Below are positions 1-6,032 of a stretch of DNA of 7,889 nt, piece after piece. The notes beneath the pieces were generated by a model. That model worked only from the letters and a program-made list of their open reading frames with translations, ran no database searches and was not told the DNA's origin. The translations under genes were made by a program, and so were the position numbers. Source of the DNA: Rhodospirillales bacterium. GTDB lineage: Bacteria; Pseudomonadota; Alphaproteobacteria; MPNO01; UBA2964. How positions within the stretch are numbered: the first letter of the stretch is position 1; the number at the start of each line of letters is the position of its first letter. The DNA lies in assembly GCA_002727395.1 (NCBI GenBank), contig PBWY01000038.1:8989-16877 (forward strand), read 5' to 3'.

Positions 1-402
1 AAAATAACTCAAGAAGATATTATTAATTTTGGTAACGATTTTGCTCCTTTACCCTATCATACAGACCCGGAAGAAGCTAAAAACTATATGTTTGGTGAGT
101 TGGTAGCTGCCGGTTTTCATACGTGCTCTATCAGTTTTGGTTTGTTTATAAGAGCCGGCATCTTTGATGACTGCGCCATGGGGTCACCGGGTTTTAATAA
201 ATTACGCTGGAAGAAGCCGGTCAAACCTAAAGATGTTTTAAAAGTTTCAGCGACGGTAACCGCATCATCTCCGGCAAGAGATGAAAAGGACCGAAATTTG
301 GTATCTCTGTTATTTGTGACGAGTAACCAAAAAGATGAAACAGTTTTGGAAATGGAAACTAGGCATTTTGTGCGGTCTCGTCCTAAAACATTGGACTGTT
401 AA
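1..402 (+). CDS. MaoC-like dehydratase (hot-dog fold), 5' end missing
   Basis: The frame is open from the first base and ends at TAA 400-402, giving 133 residues; a typical single-domain MaoC protein is about 150, so only a short N-terminus is missing. The ATG at 88 is internal, because the residues before it are clearly family sequence: an ITQEDI-type lead-in (residues 2-7), then PLPYHTD (16-22), FGELVAAGFHT (31-41) and the LRW..PVKPKDVL strand region (about 58-71). Family members hydrate or dehydrate enoyl/3-hydroxyacyl-CoA with an Asp-x4-His pair. Here His20 is present but the Asp position is Ala15 (codon gct, one base from gat), so classical hydratase activity is doubtful. Asp13 lies two residues away. 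It converges on the acyl-CoA ligase gene with 8 bp between stops. Family assignment is firm; substrate and activity are unknown. Confidence 0.85.
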   Translation, partial: KITQEDIINFGNDFAPLPYHTDPEEAKNYMFGELVAAGFHTCSISFGLFIRAGIFDDCAMGSPGFNKLRWKKPVKPKDVLKVSATVTASSPARDEKDRNLVSLLFVTSNQKDETVLEMETRHFVRSRPKTLDC

Positions 403-412
403 GGTTTTTTTT
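382..412 (+). terminator. possible weak Rho-independent terminator of the maoC-like gene
   Basis: CCT (with CC pairing to GG at 403-404) and AACA (387-390) can pair with TGTT (397-400) and AGG (402-404) around a 6-nt loop, with a small internal loop in the stem. The stem is followed directly by eight T residues (405-412). The hairpin overlaps the last codons and the stop of the maoC-like gene. The stem is short and AT-rich, so the call is tentative. The T-run is on the + strand only, so it would not stop the opposing operon. Confidence 0.3.
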
Positions 413-1988
413 AACTAATTAACTCGCGTCGAAGAACCTTTCCAACCGGACTCTTGGGTAATTCATTTATAAATTCAATCGACTGGGGTATTTTATAAGG
501 GGCAATTTTATCTTTTAGTGATTTTTTAATGAAATTTGCAAATTCCTGGTCACCCATTTTTTCGTCCTTTAATACCACTACTGCACGAATTTTATTGCCA
601 ATTTCTTTATCACTTAAAGGCAAGACACAAGCCTCAATAATACCAGGAATTTTACGAAGGGCATTTTCTATTTCGATTGGGGAAATAAATATTCCCCGAC
701 TTTTAAAGCAGTCGTCACTCCTTCCAGCAATCCATATAAAGCCGTCACCGTCTTTATATGCTAAATCTCCCGTATGATACCATCCATCATGAACCACTTC
801 TTTTGTTTTTTTCTTATCTTTATGGTAGCCTAAAAAGAAACCCGGGTTATCTGAAGATATCAATAAATTTCCGATTTCTTCGGGTCCTAACTCCTGGTAA
901 TCATCATCCATAACTTTAACAACAGTACCAGGAAGGGGCCTTCCTACGGAGCCCGGTTTGATAGGCCAGTGGGGCGACTGACCAAACACTAACTGCATTT
1001 CGGAGACACCGTAATGTTCCCATATGGGACAACAAAACCTATCAACCCATTCAGTATAGGTAGCCTCCTCCAAGGCTTCTCCAGTTGCATTGCAGCCTCT
1101 TAACGATCCTAATTTATAGTTCTTTTCAATTTCTGGTATTGCCAAAATACGACGATAAACTGTTGCTACTGAATACAGAACAGAAACACCCAGATCTTCA
1201 ATGGTTTTTAAAATTCTCTCTGGCCGCATGCGCCCTTCGAGGATAGCGCCAGTGATACCATTTCTAAGGGGATAAAGTACGTTATGGCCCAAAGCACTAA
1301 TAAAGCTCCATTCACCTGTGGCCATTACCACATCATTTTCCAATGGGGGTACACGTAATTTATTTGTATCACCCTGGGCTACTATCCATCTATGGGCATG
1401 GACTATTCCTTTGGGATTACCGGTAGTACCCGAGGTGTATACAATGAAGGCTTTTTCGTCGGATTTGGTATTGGCCGTTGCATTTGTAACACCATCCCCT
1501 ACCCTTAATAATTCTTCAAATGAGTGCTCATTTTCGGCTATTCCTCGGGCTATAATGACCCCTGATCGAAATTCATCTCGTAGCAAACGAATTGGACTAC
1601 TTATATTCTCCAATGTTATCGCTGCTATGGCATCGCTATGTTTTCTTACATACGAAACTTCATCTGCTCCCAACAGAGAATTCTGAAGGACCGGAACGGC
1701 TCCTATTCTTACCAAAGCAAGAAACGTGATTATAAACTCTAATGAATTGGGTAGGCGAACTAGAACATGGTCAAAGGGTCTTATACCGATTGATTCTAAA
1801 CCCTGAGCGAAGGAATTCACCTTTCGGTATAGTTCATTATACGAAATGGAATTCTTTGCATATTTAAATGCAGTTTTTTCTCCAATGCCTCTTTCTATAT
1901 TTTTGTCGAGGACTTCCCTTGTAATGTTTAAATTATCAGGGATTTTTCGATATTCGGGCCAGGTATTAATATTCCCCTTTTCCATCAT
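411..1988 (-). CDS. AMP-forming acyl-CoA synthetase/ligase, aryl/benzoate-CoA-ligase-like
   Basis: A cytoplasmic ANL-superfamily enzyme, expected to activate a carboxylic acid with ATP to an acyl-AMP and then form the CoA thioester. It is 525 residues, a usual length, and complete. Visible motifs: the P-loop YTSGTTGNPKG (184-194), YGVSE (326-330), the HTGDLAY block with Asp408, GRSDD with Arg423 followed by the hinge, SRGIFISPIEIENAL (430-444), and a C-terminal KSPVGKVLRREL (512-523) with the adenylation lysine at Lys517. The whole active-site set is intact. The region around 420-445 and the WEHYGVSEM segment resemble benzoate/aminobenzoate-type ligases more than long-chain fatty acyl ligases, but the substrate cannot be read from this. 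It starts with tandem ATG codons (1988-1986 and 1985-1983). The first overlaps the stop of the upstream hydratase gene as ATGA and only a weak GAAAG precedes it, so translation is probably coupled. It is the last gene of the minus-strand operon. Confidence 0.9.
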   Translation of the reverse strand: MMEKGNINTWPEYRKIPDNLNITREVLDKNIERGIGEKTAFKYAKNSISYNELYRKVNSFAQGLESIGIRPFDHVLVRLPNSLEFIITFLALVRIGAVPVLQNSLLGADEVSYVRKHSDAIAAITLENISSPIRLLRDEFRSGVIIARGIAENEHSFEELLRVGDGVTNATANTKSDEKAFIVYTSGTTGNPKGIVHAHRWIVAQGDTNKLRVPPLENDVVMATGEWSFISALGHNVLYPLRNGITGAILEGRMRPERILKTIEDLGVSVLYSVATVYRRILAIPEIEKNYKLGSLRGCNATGEALEEATYTEWVDRFCCPIWEHYGVSEMQLVFGQSPHWPIKPGSVGRPLPGTVVKVMDDDYQELGPEEIGNLLISSDNPGFFLGYHKDKKKTKEVVHDGWYHTGDLAYKDGDGFIWIAGRSDDCFKSRGIFISPIEIENALRKIPGIIEACVLPLSDKEIGNKIRAVVVLKDEKMGDQEFANFIKKSLKDKIAPYKIPQSIEFINELPKSPVGKVLRRELIS

Positions 1989-2890
1989 TCTTTCGTTTGC
2001 TTTGGAAATGGCCAGTTATTGTAATACGGACCTTTGAAATTAGCCTCCCTCTTTTCAAGAAAAGCTTTTATACCTTCCTGGCAATCCTTGGTACGAGTAA
2101 TTTCCTTTATTGCACTCAATTCCCGTTCCCAGCCCTCGTCGGTTCTATTTTGATTCCAATAATATTTAACTAGTTCTTTAGCTTTTCTAACAGAATGAAA
2201 CGGATTGTTGGAAATTTTAACCGCAAGTTTCATGGCTGAAGGTATTAGGTCTTCGTGTTTGAAAACTCGGTCCACTAGTCCAATTTCACAGGCTTCTTCT
2301 GCTTCAATAATGTCTCCGGTCATAATCATTTCCATTGCTCGCCCTATTCCAACAAGCTTTGGAAGGTTTCGAGCACCCCCAGACTCAGGTAAAAAGCCAG
2401 CCGGGACTGCTACTTCGCCAAGTTTTGCTTTCTCGGAGGCATATCGGATGTCACACAATGTACAAATTTCCAATCCGATGCCCACCGCCGGTCCATTAAT
2501 AGCGGCGATCACCACGGGTTTTAGATCTTCAAATTTCTTAAACGCTCTCTGTAAAACTTCGTGTCGTAAATCGTTAAAAAAGTAACTAGCGAGTTCTTTA
2601 TAGGCCCCGAAATCCCCAAAATCGAAATCCTTATCGCCGGCGCCTAATGGTCCAGCTTCTGTCTTTAGATCTCCACCCGCCGAAAAGCCTCGGCCTTCAC
2701 CAGTTAAAATTATTGCCTTGATATGGTTATTGGAAGAAATTTCATCGCAGAGGATATCCAGTTCTACCCGCATACGAACATCTATGGCATTCAATGCAGC
2801 TGGACGATTAAGCGTAATTAAACCTATCGACTTTTCTCCTTCACGTTCAGGATTTTCAAGTACTTCCCAACGTATAACCTTATATTCCAT
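1985..2890 (-). CDS. enoyl-CoA hydratase/isomerase family protein (crotonase fold)
   Basis: A 301-residue crotonase-superfamily protein that probably acts on an acyl-CoA made by the downstream ligase. Seen: TLNRPAALNAID (26-37), the oxyanion-hole segment FSAGGDLK (69-76), INGPAVGIGLE (131-141), CDIRYASEKAKLGE (146-159), and PESGGARNLPKLVG (168-181). Glu141 matches the first catalytic Glu of rat crotonase (E144). The second (E164) aligns with Ala161; Glu159 and Glu169 are nearby. Hydration may therefore be altered, and isomerase, lyase or hydrolase chemistry is possible. The stretch between the oxyanion motif and Glu141 is about 20-25 residues longer than in crotonase, with a Gly/Asp/Phe-rich segment (81-97). 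The start is set by a good AAGGAG seven bases before the ATG. It lies 16 bp after the dehydrogenase gene and overlaps the ligase gene by 4 bp. Confidence 0.9.
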   Translation of the reverse strand: MEYKVIRWEVLENPEREGEKSIGLITLNRPAALNAIDVRMRVELDILCDEISSNNHIKAIILTGEGRGFSAGGDLKTEAGPLGAGDKDFDFGDFGAYKELASYFFNDLRHEVLQRAFKKFEDLKPVVIAAINGPAVGIGLEICTLCDIRYASEKAKLGEVAVPAGFLPESGGARNLPKLVGIGRAMEMIMTGDIIEAEEACEIGLVDRVFKHEDLIPSAMKLAVKISNNPFHSVRKAKELVKYYWNQNRTDEGWERELSAIKEITRTKDCQEGIKAFLEKREANFKGPYYNNWPFPKQTKE

Positions 2891-2897
2891 CTTCCCT

Positions 2898-2903
2898 CTC
2901 CTT
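2898..2903 (-). promoter_or_regulatory. ribosome binding site (AAGGAG) of the enoyl-CoA hydratase gene
   Basis: On the minus strand AAGGAG lies 7 nt before the ATG at 2890-2888, inside the 16-bp gap after the TAA (2909-2907) of the preceding gene. It is the best Shine-Dalgarno match in the window and fixes the start of the hydratase. Confidence 0.75.
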
Positions 2904-2906
2904 CAT

Positions 2907-3707
2907 TTAGGTGCCCACCTTCAGGGAAGACACTAACCCCCTAAGGCAGGCTATAACGCTGAGCGCCGTAATTTTTCCCGTCCCCGGCTTTTCCTCTGAT
3001 TGAACATTTTCGATACTCATCTCGAAACTTGCACTATCGGCAGTCACATGGATGGAATGTGTATTTCTATCAAGACTAGGATCAGCCCAAATTTCGAGCT
3101 TAGTTCTGTCGGGACCAATCCCCGCTAGACCTAAGGCAGCAGCTACATTGACGTTTGCCGGAAACCCTTCAGCACCCTCGGCGGCTGAGCCGCTAAAAAC
3201 TAGTTTTGGTTCGTTTAATCCTTCAACAGAAATATCATTTTTTTTCAGATGAGGCGCACCAATCAGTGCATTTGGGGGTTTTTTTGTAATCATGACAACT
3301 TCGAAAATTTCACCCTCAGCTGCTGCTCGAACCGCATCAAGTCCTAGAAGTGCACCCGTCGCTAATATAATTCTTCCGTTGCCTGCTTCCGCTAAATTTA
3401 CCGTTTCAGGATTGGCAATTATACCCGCAGCACTAACAGTCACTAAAATCTTATTTTCTTTTAGGGTAGGCACTGCAATTGAATTAAACCCTTCCTTTGG
3501 TACACATTCGACTACGATGTCAGAATTTTTGGCTAGTTCCTCAGGTGATAAAACCGGAACAGGTGTCTTTAAGGATGACATTCGGCTATAACCGCGCTCG
3601 ACATCCCGAACACAAATGCCTACAAATTCAAGGTTTTCAATGCCTCGATCGAGTGCTTCACCAATAACTTTACCTATCGCTCCATAGCCCGCAATTCCGA
3701 CTTTCAA
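2907..3707 (-). CDS. L-aspartate dehydrogenase-like protein (DUF108/NadX family)
   Basis: A 266-residue NAD(P)-dependent dehydrogenase of the aspartate dehydrogenase family, full length. Known members interconvert L-aspartate and oxaloacetate/iminoaspartate. Seen: Rossmann motif GYGAIG (7-12), VECVP (66-70), TGALLGLDAVRAA (117-129), TKKPPNAL (141-148), FSGSAAEGAEGFPANVNVAAAL (171-192), AGIGPDRT (195-202) and ADPSLDRNTHSIHV (208-221), with the family's catalytic histidine at His217 in RNTH. The C-terminal ENVQS...GKITALSVIACLRGL block also fits. The start is TTG (3707-3705), backed by AAAGGA seven bases upstream and by the Rossmann motif starting at once; there is no better ATG. It is the first gene of an operon with the hydratase and ligase and has no nadA or nadC neighbour, so a role in NAD synthesis is not supported and a different amino/oxo-acid substrate is possible. 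Confidence 0.85.
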   Translation of the reverse strand: MKVGIAGYGAIGKVIGEALDRGIENLEFVGICVRDVERGYSRMSSLKTPVPVLSPEELAKNSDIVVECVPKEGFNSIAVPTLKENKILVTVSAAGIIANPETVNLAEAGNGRIILATGALLGLDAVRAAAEGEIFEVVMITKKPPNALIGAPHLKKNDISVEGLNEPKLVFSGSAAEGAEGFPANVNVAAALGLAGIGPDRTKLEIWADPSLDRNTHSIHVTADSASFEMSIENVQSEEKPGTGKITALSVIACLRGLVSSLKVGT

Positions 3708-3714
3708 TACAAGT

Positions 3715-3720
3715 TCCTTT
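3715..3720 (-). promoter_or_regulatory. ribosome binding site (AAAGGA) selecting a TTG start
   Basis: On the minus strand AAAGGA lies 7 nt before the TTG at 3707-3705. Spacing and sequence are good enough to support TTG as the true start of the aspartate-dehydrogenase-like gene. Confidence 0.65.
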
Positions 3721-3738
3721 CGTGAATTAAAAACACCT

Positions 3739-3785
3739 AGTTGACCACCCCTGAGACTTGCCGCACCCTACTTCACAAGTCAACT
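3739..3785. repeat. 7-bp inverted repeat in the divergent promoter region
   Basis: AGTTGAC (3739-3745) and GTCAACT (3779-3785) are exact reverse complements, 40 bp apart start to start, in the 103-bp gap between the divergent dehydrogenase genes. Each arm carries a TTGAC that could serve as a -35 element toward the opposite side (TTGACC at 3741 on +, TTGACT at 3783 on -), but I see no convincing -10 at 16-18 bp for either. An inner pair GACTTG (3755-3760) / CAAGTC (3776-3781) could form a competing hairpin. It may be an operator pair for a shared regulator, or chance. Confidence 0.3.
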
Positions 3786-3810
3786 CTATAGAAAGCAGAG
3801 TATCATAGCC

Positions 3811-4740
3811 GTGACCATAATTTTTTCGTGCGCAGATATCCCCTCCGAACAATGGGTTCAGGCAATTAAAAAGGAATTGCCGGATATCAAAATATACGTC
3901 TGGCCAGAAACCGGTAATACCAATGAGGTTGAATTTCTTATACTCTGGGGAAAGTGGCCCGGTAAATTTGAAAATTTTCCTAACCTTAAGGCCATTTTGT
4001 CACTTGGTGCGGGTGTGGATCACATTTTATCCCTACCTCATCTGCCAGACAATCTTCCTATAGTACGTTTGGCAGACCCCGCATTAAGAACGGGAATGAT
4101 CGAATATGTACTGTACAATGTAATCAGGTTTCATCGGCAATTTTACGAATATGAAAATCAACAACGAAACTGTGAGTGGATAGAGTTACCGCAGGTTAAC
4201 CCTAATAACCGAAATGTCGGTATCCTCGGTCTAGGCTCCCTTGGCTCGGCATGTGCTGAACACCTCGTCAAACTCGGCTTTAACGTCTTAGGCTGGAGCC
4301 GGAGTGAGAAAGATATCAATGGGGTTTACTGTCTGTCTGGAAACAAAAGTCTGCATTCGTTCCTTTCAAAATGTCACATAATAGTCTGCCTTTTACCGAT
4401 GACACCGGAGACAATGGGCATACTCAATAAAGAAAATATGAAATTATTGCCTCAGGGAGCTTTTATTATCAATGCGGCCCGAGGAGCGCATCTAGTAGAA
4501 GAAGATTTGCTTGAATTGATTAATTCAAACCACATTGCAGGAGCAGCACTTGATGTATTCAAGGCAGAGCCCCTGAGTTTATCCAGTCCGCTTTGGTCAA
4601 ATTCAAAAATTACAATTACTCCTCATGTTGCTGCAGTAGCAAACCAAGAAAGTGCCGCAAAAGTACTTTCAGAAACGATACGACAGATCAGCAAAGGAGC
4701 AACACCCTCGAAATTAGTGGACCGTAATACAGGTTATTGA
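3811..4740 (+). CDS. ghrA: D-2-hydroxyacid dehydrogenase, glyoxylate/hydroxypyruvate reductase A type
   Basis: A 309-residue cytoplasmic NAD(P)-dependent reductase of the GhrA branch, which converts glyoxylate to glycolate and hydroxypyruvate to glycerate. Seen: an N-terminal WPETG...LILWGKWPG region (31-51), LSLGAGVDHIL (63-73), a dinucleotide motif GLGSLG (140-145), GWSRS (161-165) where an Arg after the second strand usually favours NADPH, CLLPMTPET (193-201), and NAARGAHLVEEDLL (221-234). The catalytic triad of the family is intact: Arg224, Glu253 (KAEPL) and His272 (TPHVAA). The start is GTG at 3811, because the family N-terminus (MTIxF) begins exactly there and no in-frame ATG is close; the ribosome binding site is weak. 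It is divergent from the aspartate-dehydrogenase-like gene and 77 bp before the MFS pair. The exact substrate could be another short 2-oxoacid. Confidence 0.88.
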   Translation: MTIIFSCADIPSEQWVQAIKKELPDIKIYVWPETGNTNEVEFLILWGKWPGKFENFPNLKAILSLGAGVDHILSLPHLPDNLPIVRLADPALRTGMIEYVLYNVIRFHRQFYEYENQQRNCEWIELPQVNPNNRNVGILGLGSLGSACAEHLVKLGFNVLGWSRSEKDINGVYCLSGNKSLHSFLSKCHIIVCLLPMTPETMGILNKENMKLLPQGAFIINAARGAHLVEEDLLELINSNHIAGAALDVFKAEPLSLSSPLWSNSKITITPHVAAVANQESAAKVLSETIRQISKGATPSKLVDRNTGY

Positions 4741-4771
4741 TGTTTTATTAGTGCTTCGGGCTGTGTTGCTA

Positions 4772-4780
4772 TGATATAAT
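4772..4780 (+). promoter_or_regulatory. extended -10 promoter for the MFS transporter pair
   Basis: TGATATAAT is a perfect extended -10 element (TGn plus TATAAT at 4775-4780). The hexamer 17 bp upstream (TGCTTC, 4752-4757) is a poor -35, as is common for extended -10 promoters. Transcription would start near 4787, about 30 nt before the first MFS start codon. This suggests the transporters can be expressed separately from the upstream ghrA-type gene. Confidence 0.55.
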
Positions 4781-4806
4781 CAAACAATTATTAATAATTT
4801 CGTTTG
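4781..4806. promoter_or_regulatory. AT-rich palindrome over the predicted transcription start, operator candidate
   Basis: CAAAC-AATTATT (4781-4792) is followed by AATAATT-TC-GTTTG (4793-4806). The central 14 bp form a perfect palindrome, and the outer CAAAC/GTTTG arms also pair, offset by two extra bases (TC, 4800-4801). It begins at the base after the TATAAT box and spans the predicted +1. A repressor bound here would block initiation. Alternatively, its RNA copy forms an AU-rich stem just before the ribosome binding site. No regulator gene is in the window. Confidence 0.45.
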
Positions 4807-4817
4807 AAGAGAAAAAA

Positions 4818-6032
4818 ATGTCGCTAGCAATGAGCGTCCGCCCAGGTGACCTGAAAGTTATCAGCCTGATTTCAACAGGGCATTGTCTCAGTCACATGTA
4901 CCAACTGGCGCTTCCTAACCTATTTTTTCTAATTACAGTCAAGGAAGGGCTTAGTATAACATCGTTGGCCCTGCTCACCTCGGTATTCTTTGTAGTCTCA
5001 GCAATTGGACAAATAATTGCCGGTTTTCTGGTGGATAAATATGGCGCGCGACCAATATTATTTTTAGGATTTCTCCTGATTTCTTTTGCAACGGCTGCCT
5101 TTGCATTTGCTAATTCATACCAGCTTATGATTGTTTTATCTTTTCTTGCCGGCCTTGGTAATAGTGTTTTTCATCCAGCCGATTACAGCATACTTAATGG
5201 CAGTATTTCTGAAAAAAATGTAGGAAAGGCTTACGGCGTTCACGGATTTGGTGGCTTGATCGGATACGCAGTCACTCCCTACCTGATGTATGTCATGGGG
5301 ACATTTTTTGGTTGGCGTGAAACCATGTTAATCATTGGAATTGTTGGGATTTGCACTGCTGCTTTGATGTGGACCCAAAGGAGAGATTTGCGGGATAGTG
5401 GACTGGATAAGGGTATTGGCGCCGGGTCGGTAAGAGAAGGCATTGGAATACTCTTTAAACCAGCTACCATTCTTTCTTTCCTCTTCTTTTGTTTTATGGC
5501 TATGGGTTCCGTTGGTCTCATGACATTGGGTCCGGATGCCTTAACCGCCCTCCTGGATCTTTCCAGGGATAAGGCAAGTTACACGATCTCGCTTCAACTC
5601 ACCGGCTCACTATGTGGAATTTTAATTGGAGGAATTATAGCTGACAGAATTAAGCGGCATGATATCGCTACAGCATCAATTGTTACCTTAGCCGTCTTAC
5701 TTGTCTGGTCAGTGCCTGGCTTTCAACCAACAAATATGCCAATTTTAATTTTGATATTCGTAGTATTTGGGTTTGCATATGGCATGGCGCAACCATCAAG
5801 GGATATGGTGGTCAGGTCAGTTGCTCCATCCGGAGCGGCTGGAAAAATATTCGGGTTTACCTATTCGGGTATGGACGTCGGCTCTTCTGTTGCTGTAGCA
5901 ATATTTGGTTTTCTCCTTGGTGGAGGAGAACCAAAGTTAATATTTATTCTAGTTGGTGTTTTCATGATGATTGGGGTCGCCAGCGTCCTTCTCGCAAAGG
6001 TTTTGTCCGACAATAAACCGATCGCTGAATGA
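4818..6032 (+). CDS. MFS transporter, first of a tandem pair (12 TM, Fsr-like)
   Basis: An inner-membrane major facilitator of 404 residues with about 12 hydrophobic segments: six in roughly 12-185, a hydrophilic central loop about 186-212, and six in roughly 213-393. The MFS signature A is clear as GFLVDKYGARP (69-79) between helices 2 and 3. Other marked motifs are GHCLSHMYQLALP (21-33), NSVFHPADYS (115-124) in helix 4/loop, GGIIADRIKR (271-280) as the second-half equivalent of motif A, and PSRDMVVR (326-333). The N-terminal pattern resembles fosmidomycin-resistance-type (Fsr) MFS proteins, but substrate and direction cannot be deduced. The start ATG has a modest AAGAG six bases upstream; an in-frame ATG four codons later is an alternative. 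It overlaps the next gene by ATGA. Confidence 0.88.
   Translation: MSLAMSVRPGDLKVISLISTGHCLSHMYQLALPNLFFLITVKEGLSITSLALLTSVFFVVSAIGQIIAGFLVDKYGARPILFLGFLLISFATAAFAFANSYQLMIVLSFLAGLGNSVFHPADYSILNGSISEKNVGKAYGVHGFGGLIGYAVTPYLMYVMGTFFGWRETMLIIGIVGICTAALMWTQRRDLRDSGLDKGIGAGSVREGIGILFKPATILSFLFFCFMAMGSVGLMTLGPDALTALLDLSRDKASYTISLQLTGSLCGILIGGIIADRIKRHDIATASIVTLAVLLVWSVPGFQPTNMPILILIFVVFGFAYGMAQPSRDMVVRSVAPSGAAGKIFGFTYSGMDVGSSVAVAIFGFLLGGGEPKLIFILVGVFMMIGVASVLLAKVLSDNKPIAE
5157..5176 (+). repeat. 20-nt direct repeat, copy 1 (within first MFS gene)
   Basis: These 20 bases, coding for part of the GNSVFHP motif, are identical to 6368-6387 in the second MFS gene. The distance (1211 bp) equals the distance between the two gene starts, so the repeat is the best-preserved piece of the duplicated genes and not a mobile element. 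Confidence 0.7.

Noticed and set aside
88..402. ATG at 88 as the true start of a 104-residue protein
   Set aside because: The 29 codons before it are in frame and carry the conserved MaoC N-terminal motifs, so the gene starts left of the window.
1318..1686. A 122-codon open frame on the plus strand
   Set aside because: It is antisense to the acyl-CoA ligase, which has all family motifs in the other frame.
2205..2585. A 126-codon open frame on the plus strand
   Set aside because: It is a shadow inside the enoyl-CoA hydratase gene; its Ser/Pro-rich translation looks like antisense of a Gly/Glu-rich protein.
4741..4771. Terminator after the ghrA-type gene
   Set aside because: No GC-rich hairpin with a T-run is visible between the stop codon and the MFS promoter, so partial read-through into the MFS pair remains possible.
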